From: Chryseobacterium aquaeductus
Lineage (GTDB): Bacteria; Bacteroidota; Bacteroidia; Flavobacteriales; Weeksellaceae
Reading direction: 5' to 3'
Assembly: GCF_905175375.1 (NCBI RefSeq)
Contig: NZ_CAJIMS010000001.1
Span: 1,364,001-1,428,000 of the forward strand
Length of the DNA: 64,000 bases
Below are positions 42,860 through 51,438 of this stretch, one piece after another. Positions within the stretch are counted from its first letter, which is position 1; the number at the start of each line of letters is the position of its first letter. Under the pieces are notes generated by a model. The model did not search any database. It worked only from the letters and a program-made list of their open reading frames with translations, and was not told where the DNA came from. Made by a program: the position numbers and the translations under genes.

Positions 42860-43708
42860 TTAAAAATGAAAAATATCTTTCGCTCTGTTATAAGAACTTT
42901 CGAAATTGAGTAAATTTAACTTGTGTTCTGCTTTTTCTACGCTCATGAAGTTGATTACTTGCTCAGTCGGCATATTTCCTACCAAATCATCCTTTGCCAT
43001 CGGACAACCGCCGATACCTTTGATCGCAGAATCAAATCTTCTGCAACCCTTTTCGTAAGCAACTTTCAATTTAGAATAAGAATCTTCATATCGGTTATGA
43101 AAATGTGCTCCAAAATCAATATTTGGATATTTTGAAGGAATTTTTTCAAACAAAACAGAGATCGTTTCCGTTGTTGCAACTCCCGTAGTATCAGAAAGTA
43201 AGATGTTTTTAATTCCAATTTCAGAAAAACGGTTTGCCCAAAAATCTACATCTTCCCATTTCCACATTTCACCGTAAGGATTTCCGAATGCCATTGAAAA
43301 ATAAAGATTTAATTCTTTTCCTGTGCTATTGGTAAGTTCAAGCATTTTTAACACTTCATCAAAAGCTTCTTCCTGACTTTTGTTGGTGTTTCTGTGCTGA
43401 AAAGTTTCAGAAATAGAAAACGGAAAGCCCAAAATATCTACACACTGATGCGTCAAAGCTTTTTCGGCACCTCTGTAATTTCCAATGATTGCAGAAACTT
43501 TGGTTTTAGATAACGATGTATCAATATTTTCTGCAACCTCAGCAGAATCAGCCATTTGGGGAATTGCTTTTGGCGAAACAAAGCTGAGACAATCCAACAC
43601 ATCAAAACCTACTTCCATCAGCGAGTTGATATAATCGATTTTTTTGGCAGTCGGGATAAATTCTCCCCAACCCTGCATGGCATCTCTAGGACATTCTGTA
43701 AGAAACAT
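42860..43708 (-). CDS. Hydroxymethylglutaryl-CoA lyase
   Basis: A 282-residue TIM-barrel enzyme that cleaves HMG-CoA into acetoacetate and acetyl-CoA in leucine breakdown. The N-terminal TECPRDAMQGWG (metal-binding Asp, catalytic Arg), the metal histidines in GAHFHNRYEDSY and the catalytic loop GIGGCPMAKDDLVGN are all present. The ATG at 43708 (MFLTECPRDAM) is used because the longer frame begins with the unlikely hydrophobic MYKELIVLVLLYLRKSK. No other leucine-pathway genes are nearby. Confidence 0.9.
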   Translation of the reverse strand: MFLTECPRDAMQGWGEFIPTAKKIDYINSLMEVGFDVLDCLSFVSPKAIPQMADSAEVAENIDTSLSKTKVSAIIGNYRGAEKALTHQCVDILGFPFSISETFQHRNTNKSQEEAFDEVLKMLELTNSTGKELNLYFSMAFGNPYGEMWKWEDVDFWANRFSEIGIKNILLSDTTGVATTETISVLFEKIPSKYPNIDFGAHFHNRYEDSYSKLKVAYEKGCRRFDSAIKGIGGCPMAKDDLVGNMPTEQVINFMSVEKAEHKLNLLNFESSYNRAKDIFHF

Positions 43709-43868
43709 TTTCACTTTTGATTTTCTCAAATATAATAAAACTAAAACAATTAGTTCTTTGTACAAAACAAAGCTAAGATTCTTTTGATAACCAATAATTT
43801 ATATCCGATTCATAATTTCGATGCGTCATATTCAATTACAAAAAACCGCTTCTCAGCATCAAATTTGC

Positions 43869-43876
43869 TAACTTTG
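43869..43876 (+). promoter_or_regulatory. -7 element of pepT
   Basis: TAACTTTG, 20 nt before the ATG at 43896; no TTG at proper spacing. Confidence 0.45.
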
Positions 43877-43895
43877 TTAAAATTTAATATATCTA

Positions 43896-45143
43896 ATGAG
43901 TACAATCGAATTCAACGAAATGTGGAGAGAAAAATTACTGAACCGTTTTCTCAGCTATGTAAAAATATATTCAACCAGTGACGCAGAAAGCGAAACTACA
44001 CCTTCTACAGAAAGACAATGGGACATTGCCAATTACATCGTAGAAGAACTGAAAACCATTGGTTTGGAAGACGTCTCGATCGATGAGCACGGATACATTA
44101 TGGCTTATGTTCCTTCAAATCTGGAAAATGACAGTCAGCCAACCATCGGATTTATTTCTCATTACGATACTTCACCGGATTTTAGCGGTGAAAATGTAAA
44201 ACCTCAGGTTTGGGAAAATTATCAAGGTGAAGATTTGGTTTTAAATAAAGAAAGCAATTTTACTTTATCTCCTTCAAAATTTGAAAGTTTAAAAAAACAT
44301 ATCGGTCAGACCTTGATTACAACTGACGGAAACACACTTCTCGGAGCAGACGACAAAGCAGGTTGTGCAGAAATTGTAACGGCAGCAGAATATCTGATCG
44401 CTCATCCGGAAATCAAACATGGAAGAATGGCAATTGGTTTCACTCCGGACGAAGAAATCGGTAGAGGAGCGCATAAATTTGATGTGGCAAAATTCGGAGC
44501 TGAATTCGCTTATACAATTGATGGAAGCGAAGTTGGAGAATTGGAATATGAAAACTTCAACGCTGCAGGAGCTGTTGTAAAAATCCACGGACTGAGTGTG
44601 CATCCTGGTTATGCTTTCGGAAAAATGGTCAATGCAAGTCTTTTGGCAGCTGAATTTATCCAATCTTTACCTGCAAATGAAACCCCTTCTACAACAAAAG
44701 GTTTTGAAGGGTTTTATCATTTGATGGATGTAACTTCTGATGTTTCGGAATGTAAACTTCAATACATCATCCGTGATCATGACGAAGAGAAATTTGAAGC
44801 TAGAAAAAAATTCATGGAGCAAAAGGTTGCAGAATTTAATCAAAACCATGGCGAAAAAACCGCTGAAGTTGAGATTAAAGAACAGTACCGCAACATGAAG
44901 CAGCAATTCCAAGGCAAAATGCACATCGTAGATCTTGCTGCAAAAGCGATGAAAGAAGCCGGAATTGAACCGAAAATCAAAGCGATCAGAGGCGGAACAG
45001 ACGGAGCACAACTGTCTTATATGGGATTACCTTGTCCGAATATCTTTGCAGGCGGAATGAACTTCCACGGACCTTATGAATATGTTGCTTTGGAAAGTAT
45101 GGAAAAGTCTGTTGAGGTGATTGTGAATATTGTGAAGGCTTAG
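43896..45143 (+). CDS. pepT: Peptidase T (tripeptide aminopeptidase)
   Basis: A 415-residue M20-family di-zinc aminopeptidase that removes the N-terminal residue of tripeptides in the cytosol. Metal and catalytic sites are visible: GFISHYDTSPDFSGENVKPQ (His, catalytic Asp), NTLLGADDKAGCAEI (bridging Asp), IGFTPDEEIGRGAH (Glu pair), DGSEVGELEYENFNAA, and a C-terminal metal His in GGMNFHGPYEYVAL. Length and motifs match PepT. Monocistronic, with a terminator directly after it. Confidence 0.95.
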   Translation: MSTIEFNEMWREKLLNRFLSYVKIYSTSDAESETTPSTERQWDIANYIVEELKTIGLEDVSIDEHGYIMAYVPSNLENDSQPTIGFISHYDTSPDFSGENVKPQVWENYQGEDLVLNKESNFTLSPSKFESLKKHIGQTLITTDGNTLLGADDKAGCAEIVTAAEYLIAHPEIKHGRMAIGFTPDEEIGRGAHKFDVAKFGAEFAYTIDGSEVGELEYENFNAAGAVVKIHGLSVHPGYAFGKMVNASLLAAEFIQSLPANETPSTTKGFEGFYHLMDVTSDVSECKLQYIIRDHDEEKFEARKKFMEQKVAEFNQNHGEKTAEVEIKEQYRNMKQQFQGKMHIVDLAAKAMKEAGIEPKIKAIRGGTDGAQLSYMGLPCPNIFAGGMNFHGPYEYVALESMEKSVEVIVNIVKA

Positions 45144-45164
45144 GAATTTACATAAAAAATATAG

Positions 45165-45196
45165 AGAAACCCACTACGATTATAGTGGGTTTTGTT
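45165..45196 (+). terminator. Terminator of pepT
   Basis: AAACCCACTA-CGATTA-TAGTGGGTTT followed by T-rich sequence, 22 nt after the stop. Confidence 0.88.
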
Positions 45197-45392
45197 CTAT
45201 ACAATAGCTCCTAATGAATCCAAGTAAAAACCTAAGTTTTCATCATTGCTACTCATGCTTTTTGCCAATTTGTATTTTTCATCAGTTTTATTTTATCAAA
45301 TTTAAAAAATGAATTTTATAAATTTGATAACTGATAGTAACAAAAAACCACCACAAAAAATACTGTGGCTTTACAATATTTAAAATTAAATT

Positions 45393-46457
45393 TTAATCAT
45401 TTTGCTGGTTTCCCAAAAAAGCATCCCAACCTTGTGCTGTCAAAGCCACCAATTGATTAGAACCTCTTGCAACCATAAAGTTTCCTTCTTCCTTTTCAAC
45501 AGCATGACCGATAATGGTAAAATCGGGATGATTTTTCATCTTTTCAAAATCATTTGGTGAAATCGTGAACAGCAATTCATAATCTTCACCACCGCTTAAA
45601 GCTGTCATTACAGGATTTAAATTCAAATCATCTGCTGTTGTAATCGTCAGATTATCCATCGGGATTTTCTCTTCATACAATCTGAAACCAACTTTTGATT
45701 GGTCAGAAAGATGCAGGATTTCTGAAGCCAAGCCGTCTGAAATATCAATCATCGATGTCGGTTTGATATCCAATTGTTCTAAAATTCCTTTTACATCGGT
45801 TCTTGCTTCCGGCTTCAATTGTCTTTCCAAAATATAATCGAAACCTTCCATTTCAGGCTGCATATTTGGGTCGGCCAAGAAAACAGCATGTTCTCTTTCC
45901 AAAATCTGAAGTCCCATATAAGCTCCACCTAAATCTCCTGAAACAACAAGCAAATCATTTGGTTTTGCGCCGTTTCTTTTGACAATATTTTCCTCATCTT
46001 CAATTCCGACAGCAGTAATACTCATCACCAAACCTGCATTGGAACTCGTTGTGTCTCCGCCAATTAGATCAACTTTATATCTCCCACAAGCCGCCTGAAT
46101 TCCGGAATATAATTCTTCTAAAGCTTCCACCGGAAAACGATTTGAAACTGCTAGTGAAACCAAAATCTGCGTTGGTGTTGCATTCATTGCTGCAATATCG
46201 CTAAGATTGACCACAACGGCTTTGTAACCCAAATGTTTCAAGGGAACATACCCCAAATTGAAATGAACTCCTTCTGCTAAAACATCCGTCGTTAAAACAA
46301 CTCTTTTGTTTCCAGGATTGATAACGGCAGCATCATCTCCTACTCCAAGCTCCGAAGATTCATTGGATAATGGAAAAAATTCCGTTAAGTGTTTTATCAA
46401 CCCAAACTCTCCTAATTTAGAGATTGGCGTTAATTCTTGTTCTTTATCTTCAAACAT
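45393..46457 (-). CDS. thiL: Thiamine-monophosphate kinase
   Basis: A 354-residue ThiL, which phosphorylates thiamine monophosphate to the active cofactor thiamine diphosphate. Features of the PurM/AIR-synthase fold: LGVGDDAAVINPGNKRVVLT with the Mg-binding Asp pair, LTTDVLAEGVHFNL, NLSDIAAMNATPTQILVSLA, and DISDGLASEILHL plus LSGGEDYELLFTI in the second half. Length is normal. It is downstream of the thioesterase gene by 85 nt on the same strand. Confidence 0.95.
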   Translation of the reverse strand: MFEDKEQELTPISKLGEFGLIKHLTEFFPLSNESSELGVGDDAAVINPGNKRVVLTTDVLAEGVHFNLGYVPLKHLGYKAVVVNLSDIAAMNATPTQILVSLAVSNRFPVEALEELYSGIQAACGRYKVDLIGGDTTSSNAGLVMSITAVGIEDEENIVKRNGAKPNDLLVVSGDLGGAYMGLQILEREHAVFLADPNMQPEMEGFDYILERQLKPEARTDVKGILEQLDIKPTSMIDISDGLASEILHLSDQSKVGFRLYEEKIPMDNLTITTADDLNLNPVMTALSGGEDYELLFTISPNDFEKMKNHPDFTIIGHAVEKEEGNFMVARGSNQLVALTAQGWDAFLGNQQND

Positions 46458-46542
46458 ATCTTTTTTATAAGTGATGATTGATAAATGATAAATGATGCTG
46501 AATGATTTTTAAATTTATCAATCATCTTTTATCTCTTATCAT

Positions 46543-47037
46543 TTATTTATTAAAAATTGCCGGATCAATATTTTCCGGACGGAAAGGAAGTTTTTTAAAA
46601 TCTTCTCGCGTCATCAATATTGTTTCCGCAGTTTTGTATTTATTCATTGCTTCTACCACGTCATCCGGTGGTGAAGTCATTTTTCTCAGCATCGTATCGA
46701 TCCAAACGCCTGTTGCTTCCGAAGTAGCACAGTGTGAACCATCTGGAAGATAGAATTTATGCAAAAAACGGTAGATCGCAGCATCTTCTGCACATCCGTC
46801 GATTTCAAGGCTTACGATTACTTTTTGGTCTGCGAAAATTTCTTTAAAAAAGGAAAATCTTTCGTGCATAATGACAGGACCAATTCCCCATCGGCTCATT
46901 TGGGTAACTCCCATTTTTTCCTGCTTCATAAAAGCCATTCTTGTTTGTGCGCAATACTGCACATAAGATGAATTGGCGAGGTGTTTATTGGCGTCTAGAT
47001 CGCTCCAGCGTACTTCAAATGTATTATAGAAAGTCAT
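46543..47037 (-). CDS. Acyl-CoA thioesterase (hot-dog, 4HBT-like)
   Basis: A 164-residue hot-dog fold thioesterase. The 4HBT signature FEVRWSDLDANKHLANSSYV (about 7-26) contains the catalytic Asp of the group; FMKQEKMGV and the strand MHERFSFFKEI follow. The last 35 residues are a helical extension (DDVVEAMNKYKTAETILMTR). It would hydrolyse an acyl-CoA, substrate unknown. The gene is upstream of thiL in the same direction, and behind it lies a 410-nt repeat-rich gap. Confidence 0.88.
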   Translation of the reverse strand: MTFYNTFEVRWSDLDANKHLANSSYVQYCAQTRMAFMKQEKMGVTQMSRWGIGPVIMHERFSFFKEIFADQKVIVSLEIDGCAEDAAIYRFLHKFYLPDGSHCATSEATGVWIDTMLRKMTSPPDDVVEAMNKYKTAETILMTREDFKKLPFRPENIDPAIFNK

Positions 47038-47447
47038 TTAATAATAGTTTAAAATTGAACTTTATTAACCACAAAAGTCACAAAAAATATAATTGTAATT
47101 TAAAGCTTAAATCAACCTATCAAAAGTTCACAAAGCAAAAATCAAAGATTTTTTAAAAACTAATGTGTTCTTTTTTAACAACAAAAATTAAAACTTAAAA
47201 AAAATAATTAGTTTAAAAAACTTTTGTGACTTTTGTGGTAAATAATGTGGTTAAGGTTCAAAAATTACAATCCTCAAAATTACTCAAATAAGATGGTTTA
47301 TAAAAATTGTAGTTTTGCAAAAATAATCCATAGCATAAAAGCTTGTGAAATTTCAAGTATTAAAATTATTTCACAATTCTTTTTTGTTTTTTTGACAAAC
47401 TTAAAACAGCATTAAACTTTTGTGTCTTTTGTGGTTAATAAAAATTT
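47038..47447. other. 410-nt intergenic region with three copies of an ACTTTTGTG repeat
   Basis: Divergent gap. The unit ACTTTTGTGACTTTTGTGG occurs at 47220-47242, with one change at 47415-47438, and inverted (TTAACCACAAAAGTCACAAA) at 47065-47085. The rest is AT-rich with no plausible gene; the promoter of the flavoprotein gene at 47448 must lie at the right end, where the third repeat touches the start codon (9 nt). Confidence 0.7.
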
Positions 47448-48653
47448 ATGAAGCAAATTATCATTATCGGAGGTGGTGCGGCAGGATTTTTCTGTGCAGC
47501 AAATCTTGACGAAAAGAAATATAAAATTACGATTCTCGAACAAAATTCTGACGTACTTCAAAAAGTAAAAATTTCCGGAGGCGGAAGGTGCAATGTTACT
47601 CATGCCTGTTTTGATCCTAAAGAATTGGTTCAGTTTTATCCCCGTGGAAATAAAGAATTATTAAGTGTTTTCACTAAATTTCAACCTGGTGACACGATGG
47701 ATTGGTTTGAAAAACGAAAAGTTTCGTTGAAGATAGAAAACGACAACAGAATTTTCCCTGAAAGCAATTCTTCTCAAACGATTATCAATACTTTTCAGAA
47801 TGAAATTCAGCAGAAAAACGTTGAAGTGAAAACGAAATGTTCGGTAAAAGAAATTGAAAAACGAGATGAAAAATATCTTATTAAAACAAGTTTGGGAGAT
47901 TTTGAAGCCGATTTTGTGATTTATACCACCGGAAGTTCGCCGAAATCTTTGAAAATGATTGAAAGTTTAGGTCATAAAATCATTGATCTTGTACCTTCGC
48001 TTTTTACATTTAATATCAAAGATGATTTGCTGAAAGATCTTTTGGGAACAAGCTTCGAGATGGCAGAAACGTCGATTCCAAAATTAAAAACTGAAGAAAG
48101 CGGACCGTTATTGATTACACATTGGGGACTTTCCGGACCAGCGATTTTGAAAATTTCAGCTTGGGAAGCGATTAACTTGGCGAAAGTAAAATACAATTTT
48201 GAGATTCAGGTGAATTTTATTTCTAAAGATATTGATGAAGCTGAGGAATTATTTCAGAATGTTAAAATTTCGAATCCTAAAAAGTTGATTGGCTCTTCGA
48301 AGATTTTTGATGTGACCAATCGTTTCTGGCAGAGAATTTTAGAAGTTTCAAAAGTTGATCCGAACAAACAAATTGCCAATATTTCCGGAAAAGAAATGCA
48401 AACGATTTTGGAAAATTTATGTAAAAAGAAATTTCAGGTAACTGGAAAATCTACATATAAAGATGAATTTGTGACTGCAGGTGGTGTAGATTTGAAGGAA
48501 ATAAATTTTAAAAATATGTCTTCGAAATTGTTGCCAAATTTTTATATTGCAGGAGAAGTTTTAAACATTGATGCTGTAACCGGCGGATTTAATTTTCAGG
48601 CTTGCTGGAGCGAGGCATGGCTGATTGCGAAGGATTTGAATAATTTAAACTAA
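47448..48653 (+). CDS. BaiN/HI0933-family FAD-dependent oxidoreductase
   Basis: A 401-residue flavoprotein of the HI0933/YhiN/BaiN family. The dinucleotide-binding GGGAAGFFCAANL is at residues 8-20, followed by the family's KVKISGGGRCNVTHACFDP. The middle domain has GPLLITHWGLSGPAILKISA, and the end TAGGVDLKEINFKNMSSKLL and NIDAVTGGFNFQACWSEAWL carries the second FAD site. Members have been linked to NADH:flavin reduction or bile-acid chemistry, but no reaction can be assigned here. The TonB-like gene follows after 7 nt. Confidence 0.92.
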   Translation: MKQIIIIGGGAAGFFCAANLDEKKYKITILEQNSDVLQKVKISGGGRCNVTHACFDPKELVQFYPRGNKELLSVFTKFQPGDTMDWFEKRKVSLKIENDNRIFPESNSSQTIINTFQNEIQQKNVEVKTKCSVKEIEKRDEKYLIKTSLGDFEADFVIYTTGSSPKSLKMIESLGHKIIDLVPSLFTFNIKDDLLKDLLGTSFEMAETSIPKLKTEESGPLLITHWGLSGPAILKISAWEAINLAKVKYNFEIQVNFISKDIDEAEELFQNVKISNPKKLIGSSKIFDVTNRFWQRILEVSKVDPNKQIANISGKEMQTILENLCKKKFQVTGKSTYKDEFVTAGGVDLKEINFKNMSSKLLPNFYIAGEVLNIDAVTGGFNFQACWSEAWLIAKDLNNLN

Positions 48654-48660
48654 AAATATT

Positions 48661-49074
48661 ATGAAAAAACTACTTGTTTTTGTTTTATTAATTATCTCTA
48701 CAAAAATTTTTTCTCAAGAAACAGCTTCACCCAATCAAGAAAATGCAACTGGGGATTCTACAATTTATGAAGACATTGCTGATAAAGCAGAATTTCCGGG
48801 AGGAATCGACGCATTCAGGAATAACTTTTCAAAAACTTTCAAAATAGGAAAAGTTAATGGAAGGGGTAAGATAAAGTCTGAAGTGAGATTTGTAGTAGAT
48901 CAGCAAGGCATGATAACTGACATCATTACAATAGGTGATAATAAATCAATGAACAAAGAAATGGAACGTACTGTAAAAGCAATGTCCAAAACAAAATGGA
49001 TTCCTGCAAAAATTAATGGTCAACCTGTAAAATTCAGATTCAAGCTTCCTATTACAATTAATATCGAAAACTAA
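48661..49074 (+). CDS. Secreted TonB C-terminal domain protein
   Basis: A 137-residue protein with a signal peptide (MKKLLVFVLLIISTKIFSQ) and one TonB C-terminal-like domain: AEFPGGIDAFRNNFSKTF, EVRFVVDQQGMITDIITIGD, SKTKWIPAKINGQPVKFRFK. Unlike true TonB it has a cleavable signal and no proline-rich spacer, so it probably does not transduce energy to outer-membrane receptors; it may be a periplasmic binding domain. It is 7 nt after the flavoprotein gene and 1 nt before the next gene. Confidence 0.85.
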   Translation: MKKLLVFVLLIISTKIFSQETASPNQENATGDSTIYEDIADKAEFPGGIDAFRNNFSKTFKIGKVNGRGKIKSEVRFVVDQQGMITDIITIGDNKSMNKEMERTVKAMSKTKWIPAKINGQPVKFRFKLPITINIEN

Positions 49075-49075
49075 A

Positions 49076-49714
49076 TTGTTTTTAGTAAAAAAAGACATTT
49101 CAACTCTTATAAAAATCCTTCTAATCATCGGGTTCGGGTATTTCTTTTGGCTGATGTTGAAAATCACATTAGAATATATTCCATTCAATCCAAATGTGAG
49201 TTTTTTGATGATCAAACAGACTGAAGTTACCGAAAGATCGGAATATCTCTGGTTTTTTTACACTCACGTTTATACAAGTATATTTGTATTATTGGCTGGC
49301 TTTTTAGCCATTATCAGAAAGAATTTTGGCATAAAAAACTTTCACAGAAACGCTGGAAAAATTTATATTTTCTTGATTTTGTTATTAGCAGTGCCATCAG
49401 GAATTTATATGGGGATTTTTGCCAATGGTGGTTTTTTATCAAAACTTTCCTTTTTTATTTTAGGCTGCTTGTGGTGGTTTACAACTTTCAAAGCGTATCA
49501 ACTTGCCCGACACAAAAAGTTTAGCGAACATAAACAGTGGATGTGGCGCAGTTTTGCACTCGCAGTTTCTGCCATTACTTTGAGAATGTGGAAGGTTTTT
49601 ATTGTATATTTATTTCACCCAAACCCAATGGATGTTTATCAGATCATCGCATGGCTAGGCTGGATTCCTAACATCCTTTTAATTGAATATTTAATTGCAA
49701 AAAAACACTTATAA
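49076..49714 (+). CDS. DUF2306 membrane protein
   Basis: A 212-residue polytopic membrane protein with about six helices. Family features: HVYTSIFVLLAGFLAIIRKN, FHRNAGKIYIFLILLLAVPS and the later FSEHKQWMWRSFALAVSAI with conserved His and Arg. The gene begins with TTG at 49076, only 1 nt after the stop of the TonB-like gene; no ATG in frame comes before the first helix, so this non-ATG start is probably real. Function unknown. It is in an operon with its neighbours on both sides (5-nt gap to the lipoprotein gene). Confidence 0.8.
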   Translation: MFLVKKDISTLIKILLIIGFGYFFWLMLKITLEYIPFNPNVSFLMIKQTEVTERSEYLWFFYTHVYTSIFVLLAGFLAIIRKNFGIKNFHRNAGKIYIFLILLLAVPSGIYMGIFANGGFLSKLSFFILGCLWWFTTFKAYQLARHKKFSEHKQWMWRSFALAVSAITLRMWKVFIVYLFHPNPMDVYQIIAWLGWIPNILLIEYLIAKKHL

Positions 49715-49719
49715 AACGT

Positions 49720-50640
49720 ATGAAAATTTTAAAATTCACTTTAGCATCTCTGCTTATTGTATCTCTCGCAAGTTGTAAAAAAGAAGGGAACACTACCGCG
49801 ACTTCAAAAGACTCTTTGATTGCAAAAAAAGACTCGGTTGTTGTGCCGGAAGTTCACCAAGAGTTTTACGGAATTTATACCGGTGAATTCTCAGGAAAAG
49901 AGATGATGCACGACAGTGAAGTTGACGAAGATTATGAAGGAATCAATATCAAAAGGCTTTCTCTAAAAATAAATAAAATCACAAAAGACAGCGTTTACGG
50001 ACAAAGTATTGTGAATGGAACTCAGCGACCTTTTCGTGGAATTTTTAATGAAAATTCAAACTCTTTCACTCTTGATGAGCCAGGAAATGATAAAACGGAC
50101 GGAAGATTTGAAATTAAATTAAATAATGACAGCATCACCGGAAAATGGACTGCCTTTAACAAATCTGCGGTAAAAGCCGCTACCAAAAACTTAAAACTCA
50201 TCAAGAAAGAATTTGTTTACAATCCGAATTTTATGCTCGATGAAAATTCAGATCTTATTGATTGGGAAAACCCGAAAGATTTTAAAGAAAAATACACCGA
50301 CGAAGAAACAGGAAAAACGGAAATCTATACCACTTCAAAAAACAGAGTCGCTTCTGATGCTGTGTTTAAAATAAATGCTTCTAAACAGAAATTGACAGAA
50401 AAAGAATTAAAAAACTTGAGAAAACTTGATATGGAAATTATCAAAAACTCTGTTTTTGCAAGACATGGATATTCTTTCAAAAAACAAACGTACAGAAACT
50501 TTTTTGAGCAGACAGATTGGTACATTCCCGTTTCAAATAATGTTGATAGCGAACTCTCACCTATGGAAAAGGAAAATGTAGCCTTGCTGAACCGTTTCAT
50601 TAAATATGCAGAAGACAAGTATGATTCTTTTGGCAGATAG
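49720..50640 (+). CDS. YARHG-domain lipoprotein
   Basis: A 306-residue lipoprotein: lipobox SLASC with Cys19 after a 18-residue signal. The middle part (FYGIYTGEFSGKEMMHDSEV to SITGKWTAFNKSA) is an extracellular beta domain. A C-terminal YARHG domain (about 222-295) holds the signature NSVFARHGYSFKKQTYRNFF and LSPMEKENVALLNRFI. YARHG domains are presumed to act at the cell surface, with ligand unknown. It starts 5 nt after the DUF2306 gene, the last of this four-gene operon. Confidence 0.88.
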   Translation: MKILKFTLASLLIVSLASCKKEGNTTATSKDSLIAKKDSVVVPEVHQEFYGIYTGEFSGKEMMHDSEVDEDYEGINIKRLSLKINKITKDSVYGQSIVNGTQRPFRGIFNENSNSFTLDEPGNDKTDGRFEIKLNNDSITGKWTAFNKSAVKAATKNLKLIKKEFVYNPNFMLDENSDLIDWENPKDFKEKYTDEETGKTEIYTTSKNRVASDAVFKINASKQKLTEKELKNLRKLDMEIIKNSVFARHGYSFKKQTYRNFFEQTDWYIPVSNNVDSELSPMEKENVALLNRFIKYAEDKYDSFGR

Positions 50641-50694
50641 AAACTCCTCAATCCACAACAATTTGCAAAGTTTTCTTTAAAAATTGTTTGATTA

Positions 50695-51069
50695 TTATTG
50701 ATTTTTAATTTTCACAAAAAGATATAATAACAGGCAACCAACTGCATAACACAAAATATCGATCCACGAAAAAGAATTTCCGATTACGATATACATTAGG
50801 CTTCCCGGTTGGAAGCCTAACTTTTCTGCAATATTGAAAAACTGGGCAAATTCTATAATACAGGAAAAAGCAAGAATGCCAAGAATAAGTTTTGTGTCAT
50901 TTATGATTAAAAAGCTTTTTACAAAAGTATAAAGAAGCATCACAACAATAACGTCTCCAAGATAAGCTCTGATGAAGAACTGATCTTTTAAAACAGTTGC
51001 AACTAAAACTTCGACAAGGAAAATAAGTATCGTTAGAATAAGATATTTTGACTTAAATTTCAATTTCAT
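50695..51069 (-). CDS. DUF2809 membrane protein
   Basis: A 124-residue protein with four predicted membrane helices. The DUF2809 pattern RAYLGDVIVVMLLYTFVKSF, FAQFFNIAEKLGF and SFSWIDILCYAVGCLLLYLF is present. Function unknown. It is convergent with the YARHG lipoprotein gene and divergent from the tandem TonB-domain gene, with a 369-nt gap on that side. Confidence 0.88.
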   Translation of the reverse strand: MKLKFKSKYLILTILIFLVEVLVATVLKDQFFIRAYLGDVIVVMLLYTFVKSFLIINDTKLILGILAFSCIIEFAQFFNIAEKLGFQPGSLMYIVIGNSFSWIDILCYAVGCLLLYLFVKIKNQ

Positions 51070-51438
51070 CCTTACTTCTGTTATTTGTTGGCATTGTCTC
51101 TAGTACCGTAGTCTTAGAACGGTAAAACAGGAGAAATACAATTTCCTTTGCTTAATTATTTTTTTCTTATTGCTCAAAATTAATAAATATTTATATTTTT
51201 GCATAGCAATTTTAGAAAAGTAAAAACAAAACAATTGTTGGGGATTTTGGGCAGGTGCAATAAATTAAATGATTATCCCAATATTTAAGCTTTAATTAGT
51301 AAATAGTAAGTATTTATTAAACAGTTTAATCAATTGATAAAACTTGTTGTTTGTAATTGTTAATTAGGTGCAATTTTTATCCTAAATTTTAAATTACACA
51401 CTCTACTAAACCAACAATAGCTAAAGAAAAACACAGAT
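51070..51438. other. 369-nt intergenic region with promoter and long leader
   Basis: Holds a consensus promoter at 51170-51201 and then about 230 nt of AT-rich leader before the ATG at 51439. The leader has two AGGTGCAAT boxes (near 51254 and 51366), several T-rich stretches and no clear hairpin or known riboswitch. Confidence 0.6.
51170..51201 (+). promoter_or_regulatory. Promoter of the tandem TonB-domain gene
   Basis: TTG at 51170-51172, 21-nt spacer, TATTTTTG at 51194-51201: both boxes match the Bacteroidota consensus. Transcription would start near 51208, leaving a leader of about 230 nt. Confidence 0.65.

Noticed and set aside
48661..49074. Calling the protein TonB
   Set aside because: No membrane anchor or proline-rich spacer and no exbB/exbD nearby; only the C-terminal-like domain is present.
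51202..51438. Riboswitch in the long leader of the tandem TonB-domain gene
   Set aside because: No recognisable conserved core or terminator/antiterminator pair was found.
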